A stretch of DNA of 29,528 nt, taken from positions 1-29,528 of the forward strand of contig CAYQJS010000062.1 of assembly GCA_964417895.1 (NCBI GenBank), given 5' to 3'. Below the pieces are notes generated by a model that ran no database searches, was not told the origin of the DNA, and saw only the letters and a list, made by a program, of their open reading frames with translations. The stretch comes from CAYQJS01 sp964417895 (lineage in GTDB: Bacteria > Chloroflexota > UBA6077 > SHYK01). Numbering within the stretch: the first letter of the stretch is position 1; the number at the start of each line of letters is the position of its first letter. Made by a program: the position numbers and the translations under genes. Positions 1 through 7,169 of the stretch are shown piece after piece.

Positions 1-47
1 AGGACAAAATCACTTTTGGCTTAGGGGAGGACAGAATCACTTTTGGC
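1..47. repeat. two near-identical 20-bp direct repeats at the window edge
   Basis: Positions 1-20 and 28-47 are the same 20-mer with one difference (aggacaAaatcac versus aggacaGaatcac, both ending ttttggc), giving a 27-bp period. The first copy touches the window edge, so more copies may lie to the left. Short multiple terminal repeats of this kind occur at the ends of some insertion sequences, for example the IS21 family, but no transposase is visible here, so that reading is only an inference. Confidence 0.55.
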
Positions 48-130
48 CCACACACCGCCCGGATTCCGTTGACAGATGGCCGGGGAGCGCTTAGAGTCGG
101 GAGGCGCCGCGACTGATGAAGGGGGAAACG

Positions 131-979
131 ATGACGCAATCGCTTGCATCGACAAAGGAAGAGCGCGATCTCCTCGACCACCTGCGCGAGAAGGTGGCGA
201 TGTCATGTCGAATCCTGGCACAGCACACGATTGTCAAAGGAAGCATGGGCCACGTCAGCACGCGGGTGCCGGGTACCAACGATATTCTCGTGCGAGGCCG
301 TCCGCCGGTCGATAAGGGCCTGCGGTTCGCGGAGCCATCCTGCGTCATCCGCGTCGGCCCGGATGCTATGCCCGTGGGCCCGACCCATGGAGTGAAACGG
401 GTCAGCGAGATCTACCTGCACACGGAAGTCCACAAGCGTCGACCCGAAGTCAACGCGGTGATCCATGCGCACGCACCATGGGTGCGGCTCTGCACCATCT
501 GCAACATCCCCCTGCGCCCCATCTTCTACGAGGCGAGCCCCTACAACATGCTAATGGACGGCATCCCCGTCTACGACCGCGCCATCACGCTCCACACGCT
601 GGATGAGACGCTCCCCGCTCTGGACGTGATGGGAGACAAGAACGTTTGCTTGCTCACCCGTCATGGGGTGATCGTCGCGGGGCGGTCAGTCGAGGAGGTG
701 ACCAGTCGGCTGATTACCCTGGAGGACCTCGCCCGTAACAACTGGCTGGCTGCTCTCCACGGCGACGTCGGCGACGTGTCAGACGAGGACAAAGCCGAAT
801 TCGGACGCAGGACTGTCGTTGGCGCCCAGAGGCGCGAGCGCGGCCTGACTGACGAGCTTCATCCGGGCGGCTTCGAGGACGACGGGGCCGGCGAGCGCGA
901 CGGCGCATGGACGTACTACACGGCGCTACTCGAGTCGGGGGCCCTGTACGTCAACGACTCGGGGCTCGGGCTGCGCTAG
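131..979 (+). CDS. class II aldolase/adducin family protein, possible decarboxylase
   Basis: A 282-residue class II aldolase/adducin-fold protein. The family uses a divalent metal held by three histidines for aldol cleavage or decarboxylation. The expected residues are present: Glu93 in SEIYLH, His112 and His114 in VIHAHAP, and His178 in LTRHGVIVAG. I chose ATG 131 because a GGGGG-rich ribosome binding site lies just before it; ATG 116 in the same frame has no such site. The 3,4-dihydroxyphthalate decarboxylases of phthalate pathways belong to this family. Given the Rieske and Gfo/Idh/MocA genes nearby, decarboxylation of a dihydroxy aromatic acid is a reasonable inference, but sugar-phosphate aldolases share the fold. 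The last 60 residues (rich in Asp, Glu and Gly) go beyond the minimal fold. Confidence 0.85.
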   Translation: MTQSLASTKEERDLLDHLREKVAMSCRILAQHTIVKGSMGHVSTRVPGTNDILVRGRPPVDKGLRFAEPSCVIRVGPDAMPVGPTHGVKRVSEIYLHTEVHKRRPEVNAVIHAHAPWVRLCTICNIPLRPIFYEASPYNMLMDGIPVYDRAITLHTLDETLPALDVMGDKNVCLLTRHGVIVAGRSVEEVTSRLITLEDLARNNWLAALHGDVGDVSDEDKAEFGRRTVVGAQRRERGLTDELHPGGFEDDGAGERDGAWTYYTALLESGALYVNDSGLGLR

Positions 980-1165
980 CAGGCTGCTCTCCGGCACCCG
1001 GCCTCCGCTGACCCTGGACGTACGGCAACGCCCCGTTATCGTTGCGGCTGGGTGGAGAGTGACCGCTGCGGCCCGATGGCCCGCCCGGGCGTCTGCAATG
1101 AGCCGAGGCGATTAACTTTCGTTGAAGAATCGTGCAGCTGCGGCCGGGCGATCTGTGCAGGCCTC

Positions 1166-1171
1166 TATAAT
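1166..1171 (+). promoter_or_regulatory. candidate -10 element (TATAAT)
   Basis: A perfect TATAAT lies 34 bp upstream of the GTG start of the VOC gene. No good -35 hexamer is found at the usual distance, so this is only a candidate promoter. Confidence 0.3.
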
Positions 1172-1204
1172 GAGTCTAGTCGGTTGATTTTTTGGAGGAT
1201 GATT

Positions 1205-1603
1205 GTGAGCCATGGTGTTGTTCATTTTGAGATAGCAGCGGACGATCCGGAGAAGCTGGTTGACTTCTATAGCAGTGTCTTCGGATGGCAGATCGACAAG
1301 ATGACGATGGCGGGCGACATGGATTACTGGAGCCTGCGGACCGTCCCGACCGACGACAAGGGAATGCCAACGGAGCCCGGCGGCATTAACGGCGGTCTGA
1401 TGAAGCGCCAGAACCCTGGGCAGGGAGCGGTCAATTACATCAACGTCGAATCGGTTGACGAGTACGTCGGGAAAGCGAAGGCGGCGGGGGCAACGGTGTT
1501 GGTGGACAAGATGCCGGTCCCCGGCATGGGGTATCTCGCGCAGCTCGTCGACCCCCAGGGCAATCCGTTCGGGATCTGGAACACCGACCCGTCGGCCGCC
1601 TGA
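1205..1603 (+). CDS. VOC family (glyoxalase/extradiol-type fold) protein
   Basis: A 132-residue single-module VOC protein: it opens with HGVVHFEIAADDPEKLVDFY and ends with the typical LVDPQGNPFGIW strand. VOC proteins include glyoxalase I, extradiol dioxygenases, epimerases and resistance proteins, so the exact reaction cannot be read here. GTG 1205 is preferred because GGAGG at 1194-1198 is correctly spaced for it. The ATG at 1199 touches the Shine-Dalgarno sequence, and the frame further upstream (from 1052) does not resemble the family. The gene lies between the aldolase and a convergent bicupin gene. A perfect TATAAT at 1166 may be its own promoter. Confidence 0.8.
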   Translation: MSHGVVHFEIAADDPEKLVDFYSSVFGWQIDKMTMAGDMDYWSLRTVPTDDKGMPTEPGGINGGLMKRQNPGQGAVNYINVESVDEYVGKAKAAGATVLVDKMPVPGMGYLAQLVDPQGNPFGIWNTDPSAA

Positions 1604-1712
1604 GTAGCGCCGCAAACTCGTCACCGTCGTCGCCGCAAACGCATTCGGGGTGGTGTGCGGGCCGCGAACCGCAATCCTGCTAGCGGGTCAGTTCCTGCGG
1701 ACGTAGCCCTTT

Positions 1713-1753
1713 CGTCCGGTAGGGGAGGGGCTCGTCCCCTCCCCTACCGGACG
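1713..1753. repeat. palindromic repeat, family A (hairpin between convergent genes)
   Basis: A perfect 16-bp inverted repeat (1715-1730 and 1736-1751) with a 5-nt loop; its outer ends read cgtccggtagggg. It sits between the end of the VOC gene and the convergent end of the first bicupin gene, so it could act as a two-way terminator, although there is no U-tract. The same terminal motif recurs at 5506-5602, which marks it as one of a dispersed family rather than a gene-specific terminator. Confidence 0.75.
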
Positions 1754-1795
1754 CGCAGCCGGTCGCAACCGACGAGAGAGCTGTGCCGGCGCATA

Positions 1796-2830
1796 CTAGT
1801 CTTCCTCGCGCTCCTCTCGGTAGAGATCGAACGCCTCTAGCACCGGCTGGTCGTGGGCCGAGAAGAGGATTGCCGACTGGCTGCCGCGCTGCTCGTGGGT
1901 ATGCCATTCCCAGTTCGGCACCGTGAAGCAGTCGCCCTTGCTCCATTCGAAGCGCTTGTCGCCAACCACTGTCGTCCCTTCGCCCTCCACGACGTGGTAG
2001 ATGGTGTAGGACGTGTGCCGATGGGGCTGGGTGCGCATGCCGGGCGTGAGCATCTGGATGCGGGCGCCCAACGTCGGGAGCAGATGGCCGCCCGTTACCG
2101 GGTTCACATAGTCGAGCATAACGCCGTCGCACTCGTCGGCGGGCCCCTCGGCGGCGCGCTCCAGGGCTGGCCGGACCTGGGTCCAGGGGTAGGCGGCCGG
2201 CTGGTGCGCCGCCTGTAACGAGCGGTTTGCGGGCCGGACGATGCCGGTGAGGTCCGGCGAGAAACCGGCGCGCCGCGTCAGCGGCTGCATGGGCTCCGGG
2301 TACTGTTCGCCGAAGCGGACGCCCAGCTTCCCGCTCACGAACGGATTGTCGTGGACGTCGAGCCAGATGATGGGCTGCGACGACTCGTTGGTGTGGTCGT
2401 GCCACGACCAGCCCGGTGTCGTCACGTAGTCGCCCGCTGAAAGGTAGAGCGGCTCGCCATCGACCGTGGTGTAGGCTCCATCCCCCTGCACGATGAACCG
2501 GGTCGCGGCGAAGGTATGGCGGTGGGCCGTGGCCGCCTCGCCCGGTAGCACAAGCTGGACCGACATCTGTACGTTGGGACTGGTGCGATCCAGGCCTGGC
2601 GTGCACAGCTGCAGGGTTCGCCGCCCGGTATCTTCCATCGGGATCAGCTCGCCTGCGCGGAGCAGGTTGGGATAGATGACATCCCACTTCCAGAGCTGCG
2701 CCTCGTTCCTCGGCTGACTCGCACGCTGGCGCGCGACGCCACGCCAGTGGCCCATCAGGTTGTGTGTCGACAACTCCCGATCGAACTCTTCGACCACGGC
2801 CTCGTTGGTCCTCTCAGCTTGCGCGGCCAT
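1796..2830 (-). CDS. bicupin dioxygenase-like protein (gentisate 1,2-dioxygenase superfamily)
   Basis: A 344-residue protein with two cupin domains, arranged like gentisate and 1-hydroxy-2-naphthoate dioxygenases, which open aromatic rings with Fe(II). The N-terminal cupin has His103, His105 (TAHRHTFAATRFI) and His144 (WSWHDH). The C-terminal cupin has His270, His272 (QPHRHTS) and His310 (EWHTHE). Both metal triads are therefore complete. The start is ATG 2830, behind an AGGAG site; a longer frame begins at 2863 without one. It is divergent from the Gfo/Idh/MocA gene, with 254 bp between them. It is a clear paralogue of the product of 4393-5505, sharing YxNPVTGGH and the FEW/VEWxxGD motifs. 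The substrate is unknown; gentisate, salicylate or naphthoate-type acids are the known options. Confidence 0.85.
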   Translation of the reverse strand: MAAQAERTNEAVVEEFDRELSTHNLMGHWRGVARQRASQPRNEAQLWKWDVIYPNLLRAGELIPMEDTGRRTLQLCTPGLDRTSPNVQMSVQLVLPGEAATAHRHTFAATRFIVQGDGAYTTVDGEPLYLSAGDYVTTPGWSWHDHTNESSQPIIWLDVHDNPFVSGKLGVRFGEQYPEPMQPLTRRAGFSPDLTGIVRPANRSLQAAHQPAAYPWTQVRPALERAAEGPADECDGVMLDYVNPVTGGHLLPTLGARIQMLTPGMRTQPHRHTSYTIYHVVEGEGTTVVGDKRFEWSKGDCFTVPNWEWHTHEQRGSQSAILFSAHDQPVLEAFDLYREEREED

Positions 2831-2941
2831 GTCAGTTCTCCTTTCGAGCGCGTACCCGGACACCGTCGCAAGCGAGGCATAACTGCCGCAATGTCTGCAG
2901 CGGATCCTCGGGCATATCGGGATTGTACTTCGGATGAAGCA

Positions 2942-2978
2942 CCCCCCTCCCTAACCCTCCCCCTCAAGGGGGAGGGGA
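2942..2978. repeat. REP-like palindrome, family B
   Basis: The arm ccctccctaaccctcccc is followed by a hairpin CCCTCCCCC-tcaa-GGGGGAGGG (2955-2963 and 2968-2976). It is one of several copies of a CCCT(C/A)CCTAACCCTC-type element in the window (also 6861-6980, 7290-7325, 17481-17527). It lies in the divergent promoter region between the first bicupin gene and the Gfo/Idh/MocA gene. Confidence 0.75.
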
Positions 2979-3084
2979 TCGATTGCGAGTGGCGATCGGA
3001 GCCAGAGGCTCCGTGACCTTGCAGTAGCGGATAGACCGGGAGGGCGGTATGCTCACGCCCATCGGATAACAGGGAGTCAGCCTG

Positions 3085-4317
3085 ATGGTGAGCCTACGAG
3101 AGCAGCAATCCTCGCGTGAGAAGCCGCCGACCAAACCCTTAAAGCTTGGCATGGCGGGCCTCGGGATCGGCGGGGGGATGATCCTGAAAGCCGGGGAGCG
3201 CATGCCGGAAGTCGAGATCTTCGCTGCGGCAGACGTTCGGCGGTCGGCCCTCGACGCCTTCCAGGCGCGCTACGAGGGCCGCGTGTACGACAGCGTGAAG
3301 GCGCTTTGCGAGGACCCCGACGTGGAGGTGGTTTGGGTCGCCACGCCCAACCACCTCCACTGTGAGCACGTCGTCATGGCAGCGAACCACGGGAAGCACG
3401 TCGTGTCCGAGAAGCCGATGGCCCTCAACGTGGAACAATGCGAGCGCATGGTGGAGGCCGCGGAGAAGAACGGGGTCCTGCTCTCATGCGGACACACCTT
3501 CAGTCTAAGCCCAGGCATTCAGACCATGCGGCAGGTGATCAAGTCGGGGGAGCTCGGCGGGCTCATTTCGCTGAGTGTGTGGCTCTATACCGACTGGATG
3601 CTGAAACCGCGGATGCCGGAGGAGATCGACGTCACTCTAGGGGGCGGCGTGGTCTACCGCCACGGCCCGCACGTCCTCGACTCCATCAGGCTGCTTGGCG
3701 GGGGCATGGTGCGCAGCGTCCGCGCCCAGACGGGAAGCTGGATGAAGGAGCGCCCCAAAGCGCCGGGGAACTATGCCGCCTTCATCGAGTTCGAGGATGG
3801 CACGCCGGCGACCGTTACCTACAACGGATATGGACACTTCTACACCGCGGAGCTAACCTGGGGGCTGGGGACCCGCCTGTACAGCCCCGAGGAGGCGGTG
3901 GCGGTGCGCAAGGCGCTCCGCGCCGGAGAGTTCGACGTCGAAGCGGAGAAAGAGGCCATGCGCTTCCTCGGCGGCGGGGGGACGTCGGCGCCGGCCCAGC
4001 CTGCCGGCGGCGGCGGAGGCAGCAGCATCTCGTTCGGCGTCTATCTCGCCAGCTGCGAGGGCGGTGACATCCGTCAGTCGCCCGATGGCTTGCTGATCTA
4101 TGACGACGAGGGCCAGCGGGAAATCCCATTGATCGGCGAGCGGCTCGGAGGGAACGGGGAGCTCATGGAGATGTACCGAGCGCTCCGCGAGGGTGGAACC
4201 ATACGGCACGACGGCCGCTGGGGCATGGCTACGCTGGAGCTGATCGCAGCCATCATGCAGTCGGGTCGGGAGCGACGGGAGATCCACCTCACCCACCAGT
4301 GCCCATCGCCCTATTGA
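3085..4317 (+). CDS. Gfo/Idh/MocA family oxidoreductase, possible aromatic dihydrodiol dehydrogenase
   Basis: A 410-residue NAD(P)-dependent dehydrogenase of the Gfo/Idh/MocA family. It has a Rossmann GLGIGGG at residues 25-31, ATPNHLH at 86-92, the family EKP motif at 109-111 (catalytic-type Lys110), and GGG...RHGPHVLD with His196 and Asp199. A Gly/Ala/Pro-rich insert lies at residues 296-314. A GGGAG site precedes ATG 3085. cis-Phthalate dihydrodiol dehydrogenases belong to this family. Because a Rieske oxygenase is two genes downstream on the same strand, oxidation of a cis-dihydrodiol is the favoured inference. Sugar or inositol dehydrogenase activity cannot be excluded. It probably heads an operon: the second bicupin gene starts 75 bp after its stop. 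Confidence 0.85.
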   Translation: MVSLREQQSSREKPPTKPLKLGMAGLGIGGGMILKAGERMPEVEIFAAADVRRSALDAFQARYEGRVYDSVKALCEDPDVEVVWVATPNHLHCEHVVMAANHGKHVVSEKPMALNVEQCERMVEAAEKNGVLLSCGHTFSLSPGIQTMRQVIKSGELGGLISLSVWLYTDWMLKPRMPEEIDVTLGGGVVYRHGPHVLDSIRLLGGGMVRSVRAQTGSWMKERPKAPGNYAAFIEFEDGTPATVTYNGYGHFYTAELTWGLGTRLYSPEEAVAVRKALRAGEFDVEAEKEAMRFLGGGGTSAPAQPAGGGGGSSISFGVYLASCEGGDIRQSPDGLLIYDDEGQREIPLIGERLGGNGELMEMYRALREGGTIRHDGRWGMATLELIAAIMQSGRERREIHLTHQCPSPY

Positions 4318-4392
4318 TTAAGATAGAACGTGAACGAAAGGCATCTTCTAGCGCAGAAAAATCGGGCCAGCGAGAGAAAGGACGGATTAGCA

Positions 4393-5505
4393 ATGGTGGC
4401 GCAAGTTGATACCGGCACCGACTCAATGGAGGCTCTCCTCCGCGATCTCGAAGCCAGCAACATGAGTGCCGTCTGGCGGATCCGGGCAGGGGCGCCCCAA
4501 ACAGGGGCAGCAGCTTACCCACCCTATCGATGGCGCTGGGCGGACATTGAGCCGCTGGCCTACCGGGCTCTGAACCTTGTTCAGCCCGGGCGGGGGGACG
4601 GCGAGCGGCGCGCCATCAGCCTTTCCAATCCGGGTACTGGTCGCGGCGCGACCCACACGCTGACCGCCGCCGTGCAGGTCGTGCAGCCGGGGGACATCTC
4701 TCCCTCCCATCGCCACGTCGCGGCGGCTATCCGTTTCATCATCAAGGGCGAGGGAACGGTTACGATCGTAAATGGCGAGCCCGCGCCGATGAAGCCTGGC
4801 GACCTGGTACTCACACCCAGTCTCAACTGGCACGGGCACGTCAGCCAGGGCTCGGGGCCCATGATGTGGATGGACAGCCTCGACGCACCCTTAGTCGGCC
4901 TGCTGCGCGTGGGAATGGCGCAAGAGCCCTATCCCGACGAAATGGAGCCTGCCACCAGGGCGATGGGAGACTCCTACAGCCGTTTCGGGGGAGGGCACCT
5001 GCGGCCTGTTTGGCAGAAGACGGTTGCCAACGTCTCACCGCTTTTGTCGTTCCCCTGGGAACAGACGGAGAAGGCCCTGCATGAGCTGGCCAGGGTGGAC
5101 GCCAGCCCCTTCGATGACATTGCGATGGAGTACACGAATCCGGTAACTGGCGGCCACGTCATGCCCACAATCGCCTGCTGGATTCAGATGTTGCGGCCTA
5201 ACATTCGCACCAAGGCACACCGTCATTCTTCGAGCCAGGTGTACCACGTCTTTCGCGGCCGTGGTGCAACGATCGTCGATGGGGTACAGGTCGAGTGGCA
5301 GCAGGGCGACTTCTTCGCACTCGCGCCCTACTCCTGGCACGAGCACATCAATACGTCAGGCTCGGAAGAGGCCATCCTTTTCTCGACGACCGACACGGGC
5401 GTTCTCGAGCCCATCAACCTCTACTTCGAAGACGCTTACGAGGAGAACGGCGGGCACCAGAAGGTAACCGCTACCTACGAGGAGCGCTTCGAGTCGGCTG
5501 ACTAG
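4393..5505 (+). CDS. second bicupin dioxygenase-like protein (gentisate 1,2-dioxygenase superfamily)
   Basis: A 370-residue two-cupin protein, paralogous to the product of 1796-2830. The N-terminal cupin carries His106, His108 (SPSHRHVAAAIRFI) and His147 (NWHGH). The C-terminal cupin carries His276, His278 (KAHRHSSSQVYH) and His316 (SWHEH). Both sites look able to bind iron. ATG 4393 follows a GAAAGGA site; a longer frame from 4330 adds 21 residues without homology. It sits between the Gfo/Idh/MocA dehydrogenase and the Rieske oxygenase on the same strand and is probably co-transcribed with them. The family cleaves hydroxylated aromatic acids, so this is a candidate ring-cleavage step, although the order of reactions is not shown by the sequence. 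It has a longer C-terminal tail than its paralogue. Confidence 0.85.
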   Translation: MVAQVDTGTDSMEALLRDLEASNMSAVWRIRAGAPQTGAAAYPPYRWRWADIEPLAYRALNLVQPGRGDGERRAISLSNPGTGRGATHTLTAAVQVVQPGDISPSHRHVAAAIRFIIKGEGTVTIVNGEPAPMKPGDLVLTPSLNWHGHVSQGSGPMMWMDSLDAPLVGLLRVGMAQEPYPDEMEPATRAMGDSYSRFGGGHLRPVWQKTVANVSPLLSFPWEQTEKALHELARVDASPFDDIAMEYTNPVTGGHVMPTIACWIQMLRPNIRTKAHRHSSSQVYHVFRGRGATIVDGVQVEWQQGDFFALAPYSWHEHINTSGSEEAILFSTTDTGVLEPINLYFEDAYEENGGHQKVTATYEERFESAD

Positions 5506-5602
5506 TCGTCCGGTAGGGCGGTCCGATCCATCGGACCGCCGTCGCGCTCGGTGCTCGCGCGATCAGCGGCGGGGGACAAGCCCCCGCCCTACGGAACGAC
5601 GG
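5506..5602. repeat. compound palindromic repeat, family A
   Basis: A ~97-bp element that begins immediately after the bicupin stop. Its ends, tcgtccggtagggcgg and ccgccctacggaacgacgga, are imperfect inverted repeats of each other. Inside are two perfect hairpins, at 5517-5540 (ggcggtccgat and its complement) and 5568-5588 (GGCGGGGG-acaag-CCCCCGCC). The end motif matches the hairpin at 1713-1753. The MITE-like or REP-like structure lies inside a putative operon, so it might also tune the transcript level of the downstream Rieske gene. Confidence 0.7.
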
Positions 5603-5645
5603 AACCGACGCAATGGCGATATCCGTAAGCAGGGAGGGAGCCCCA

Positions 5646-6821
5646 ATGATCACCGGCGAGCTCAACCAACGACTCACCCAGACTAGTGCTGATACCCTCA
5701 CCGGGCAATGGCTGCGACGTTATTGGTGGCCGGTACTGGCCGTCGCCGAGCTGGAGAAGGAGCCCGTTCAGCCAGTCCGGCTCCTGGGTGAAAACCTGAC
5801 GCTCTTCAAGGACCTGAGCGGGAACATCGGGATCATAGGCGAGCGCTGCGCTCACCGAGCGATCTCCTTGGCCTACGGTATCCCTCAGAAGAATGGGCTC
5901 CGCTGCGCCTACCACGGCTGGACCTACGACACAGCGGGCCACGTTGTCGACATGCCTTTCGAGCCGGCTTGCCTCCCCTTGAAGGTCAAGTCCTACCCAG
6001 TGGAGGTAATGGGCGGGCTCGTCTTCGCGTACATGGGGCCGGAGCCCCGCCCGCTGCTTCCTCGCTGGGGCGGTATGGTGCGGGAAGACATGGTGCGGTC
6101 CCTGACTTTCAGACAGCTGCCCTGCAACTGGGTCCAGTGCATGGACAACTCAATGGACCCGGTGCATTTCGAGCACCTCCATGGCCACTACGGCGACTAC
6201 TACAACCTCAAGCACGGCGTGAGCCAACAGCTACGCGGCGCTCGGCACCTCAAGATCGAGTTCGACGTCTTCGAATATGGCGTCTACAAGCGACGGCTCA
6301 TCGAGGGCGATCCCGACGACGCCGACGACTGGACCGTCGGTCACCCGATCCTCTTTCCCTACATCCTGTGCGTCGGGCAGGGGGCGAGCTACGGTTTCCA
6401 GATCCGGGTTCCGATGGACGACACGAACACCATGCACATCCTGATGCGGGTGCGGCCCCTGGAACCCAGCGAGGCGCCCCAAGAGGTCGTCCCGGCCCAG
6501 CGTGAGCCGGTCAGGTACGACCAGTTCGGACGGGTCGACGCGCCAAGTGTCGTCTACCAGGACGAGATGGCGTGGATCGGGCAGGGGCCGGTCAGCGATC
6601 GGACCCAGGAGCACCTGGTGACCTCGGACAAGGGGGTGATTCTCTACCACAACCTGATCCTGGAGAACATTGCCAAGGTCGAGCGCGGCGAGGATCCGAT
6701 GGGGGTAATTCGCGACGCAGCGCAGAACACGCCCTACATCGAGCTGAAACGCGAGCGCAGCAGCAACAAGCTGGAACGGATAAACGTGGCCGCTGGCCAA
6801 CCTGCTGCCGTGGGAGCCTAG
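5646..6821 (+). CDS. Rieske non-heme iron ring-hydroxylating oxygenase, large subunit
   Basis: A 391-residue aromatic oxygenase of the phthalate 4,5-dioxygenase/vanillate demethylase-like group. The Rieske [2Fe-2S] ligands are Cys68-x-His70 (ERCAHRA) and Cys87-x2-His90 (LRCAYHGW). The mononuclear iron motif is NWVQCMDNSMDPVHFEHLH with Asp171, His174 and His179. The C-terminal part has QGPVSDRTQEHLVTSDKGV, typical of this group. ATG 5646 follows an AGGGAGGGAG site; ATG 5613 is weaker. The enzyme would dihydroxylate or demethylate an aromatic acid with electrons from a separate reductase. No reductase or ferredoxin is in the window, so electron supply must be encoded elsewhere. It follows the dehydrogenase and bicupin genes and precedes a solute-binding lipoprotein, which suggests an uptake-plus-catabolism operon. 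Confidence 0.92.
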   Translation: MITGELNQRLTQTSADTLTGQWLRRYWWPVLAVAELEKEPVQPVRLLGENLTLFKDLSGNIGIIGERCAHRAISLAYGIPQKNGLRCAYHGWTYDTAGHVVDMPFEPACLPLKVKSYPVEVMGGLVFAYMGPEPRPLLPRWGGMVREDMVRSLTFRQLPCNWVQCMDNSMDPVHFEHLHGHYGDYYNLKHGVSQQLRGARHLKIEFDVFEYGVYKRRLIEGDPDDADDWTVGHPILFPYILCVGQGASYGFQIRVPMDDTNTMHILMRVRPLEPSEAPQEVVPAQREPVRYDQFGRVDAPSVVYQDEMAWIGQGPVSDRTQEHLVTSDKGVILYHNLILENIAKVERGEDPMGVIRDAAQNTPYIELKRERSSNKLERINVAAGQPAAVGA

Positions 6822-6860
6822 TACACGTCGGCGCAAGAACACCGATGGCTGAGCGAGCGC

Positions 6861-6980
6861 GCAGGCTCCCTCTCCTGCCGAAGCGGGAGAGGGTGGGGTG
6901 AGGGCAGACCTCGATGGCCGATGACGCTAGGGTCCGGCAGGGGCCCTCACCTAACCTCTCCCATTGCGATGGGCGAGGGA
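6861..6980. repeat. inverted pair of REP-like elements, family B (BIME-like), in a 348-bp intergenic gap
   Basis: Two copies of the family-B palindrome face each other: 6861-6905 (hairpin CCCTCTCC/GGGAGAGGG, then tggggtgagggc) and, in the opposite orientation, 6943-6980 (gccctcacctaacctctccc, then gatgggcgaggga). They are 37 bp apart. Paired inverted REPs resemble bacterial interspersed mosaic elements. The rest of 6822-7169 holds no convincing gene. Confidence 0.75.
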
Positions 6981-7169
6981 TTTGGTCGAACGCGTCGGGA
7001 CGTTTGAGCGCAACCCATAACTCGCCTCCGCGGAGCTATGCGGGGCACTTGGCGCTCGTGACAGAATCTTCGCGTCGCTCAGGAGAACAGACTGGCTTTT
7101 CACGGCTGCGTCTTCAGGCTCGGTAGCACAGGGCCGGGGCGCGTGCCAGAACCATGGGGAGGACCTGGA

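Noticed and set aside
1680..2687. 335-residue minus-strand frame overlapping the first bicupin gene
   Set aside because: It runs in a different frame through the bicupin gene and the hairpin at 1713 and shows only Arg/Pro/Gly-rich sequence.
3019..3053. Promoter TTGCAG...TATGCT upstream of the dehydrogenase gene
   Set aside because: The spacer is 23 bp, too long for a standard sigma-70-type promoter.
1796..5505. Assigning the bicupins specifically as gentisate 1,2-dioxygenase
   Set aside because: The fold and metal residues fit the superfamily, but substrate-specific residues could not be judged from the sequence alone.
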